A stretch of DNA of 5,382 nt, from the NCBI GenBank assembly GCA_021735725.1, contig JAIPGS010000057.1, positions 1-5,382 on the forward strand, given 5' to 3'. The first letter of the stretch is position 1. The number at the start of each line of letters is the position of its first letter. This document shows, piece by piece, positions 5,086 through 5,382 of the stretch. This stretch comes from Candidatus Babeliales bacterium. Lineage in GTDB: Bacteria; Babelota; Babeliae; Babelales; CAIQNR01. The translations under genes were made by a program, and so were the position numbers. The notes under the pieces are model-generated. The model saw only the letters and a list, made by a program, of their open reading frames with translations, was not told the DNA's origin and ran no database searches.

Positions 5086-5382
5086 ATCAGATTTCTTTTT
5101 GATAACATTTTTAGCTGTTGTTATTCCACTTAAAAAAACTGCACCAAAAATATAGATCGTAACTCCCAGTAAAACAAATGGGTAACCTTGATAAGCGCAC
5201 CATCCAGATACACCTAAAAGTAAAGATCCTTTGATATACACCAAAGGGTCTTTAAAAGAAATTTTAGCTTTTTTAAAAGCTGGAAAACGAATAGAAGAAA
5301 TCATTAAAAATGCGATAAAAGCAACAAGACCTACAAGAACTTTTTCTGTTAAAAGAGTATGTAAACTACTTTCTATAAAAAG
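5071..5382 (-). CDS. pssA: CDP-diacylglycerol--serine O-phosphatidyltransferase, C-terminal fragment (N-terminus beyond window)
   Basis: The frame is open from the right edge to TAA at 5071-5073, giving 103 visible residues. The motif FLMISSIRFPAFKK matches the conserved end of bacterial phosphatidylserine synthases (for comparison, YLMVSKIKFPHFKK in Bacillus subtilis PssA, from memory). This integral membrane enzyme transfers a phosphatidyl group from CDP-diacylglycerol to L-serine, the first step towards phosphatidylethanolamine. Hydrophobic segments are visible before the motif (VLVGLVAFIAFLMI) and after it (SLLLGVSGWCAY and FVLLGVTIYIFGAVFLSGI), and the protein ends in a basic cytoplasmic tail (KKKSDSRKR). 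The catalytic CDP-alcohol phosphotransferase motif (DGxxAR...GxxxD) would lie in the missing N-terminal part, so it cannot be confirmed here. ATG 5304 lies inside the conserved motif and is not the true start. The last 15 bases overlap the end of the convergent NlpC/P60 gene. Confidence 0.8.
   Translation of the reverse strand, partial: LFIESSLHTLLTEKVLVGLVAFIAFLMISSIRFPAFKKAKISFKDPLVYIKGSLLLGVSGWCAYQGYPFVLLGVTIYIFGAVFLSGITTAKNVIKKKSDSRKR

Noticed and set aside
1..5382. tRNA, rRNA, CRISPR array, insertion sequence or phage genes
   Set aside because: I found no regularly spaced repeats, cloverleaf-like segments, transposase motifs or terminal inverted repeats on either strand.

Overview
This is an AT-rich bacterial window, roughly one-third G+C by eye. 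It uses the standard code: TAA and TGA act as stops and Trp is TGG. It holds five genes: the replication initiator dnaA (cut by the left edge), three secreted enzymes with cell-wall-hydrolase or cysteine-peptidase folds, and the C-terminal end of a phosphatidylserine synthase (cut by the right edge). Shine-Dalgarno motifs (AGGGAGG, AGGGG, AAGGA, AGGG) and one perfect TTGACA/TATAAT promoter fit ordinary sigma-70-type bacterial expression. Very low GC, long A/T homopolymers and secreted peptidoglycan enzymes beside dnaA would suit a host-associated, reduced lineage such as Dependentiae (TM6). That assignment is an inference from style, not from any diagnostic marker.

Layout. 1-1248 (minus): DnaA, GTG start, lacking only its extreme C-terminus. 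1249-1359: intergenic, with a likely dnaA promoter. 1360-2573 (minus): an N-acetylmuramoyl-L-alanine amidase whose reading frame is split at a run of nine A residues. The upstream frame encodes a signal peptide and an AMIN-like region. The downstream frame encodes a complete Amidase_3 catalytic domain with all catalytic residues. 2586-2742: intergenic, with the perfect-consensus promoter and a weak hairpin. 2743-3783 (minus): secreted C39-like cysteine peptidase with an N-terminal beta-type domain. 3784-3876: divergent control region with an inverted repeat. 3877-5085 (plus): secreted, cysteine-rich NlpC/P60 peptidase with SH3b-like N-terminal domains. 5071-5382 (minus): C-terminus of PssA, whose stop overlaps the NlpC/P60 stop tail to tail.

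How they may work together. The amidase would cut the glycan-to-peptide bond of peptidoglycan, and the NlpC/P60 enzyme would cut within the stem peptide. The C39-like protein is a third exported hydrolase, probably a peptidase of unknown substrate. PssA makes phospholipid and DnaA starts replication. The window is therefore an envelope-remodelling neighbourhood beside dnaA.

The most notable feature is the amidase split. It lies exactly on GGA AAA AAA AAG, which contains the classic -1 slippery heptamer A-AAA-AAG and is also a good transcriptional-slippage tract. Both halves are otherwise intact behind a perfect promoter and a strong ribosome binding site. This suggests programmed recoding or slippage rescue rather than decay, although a one-base homopolymer error in the assembly must be excluded first.
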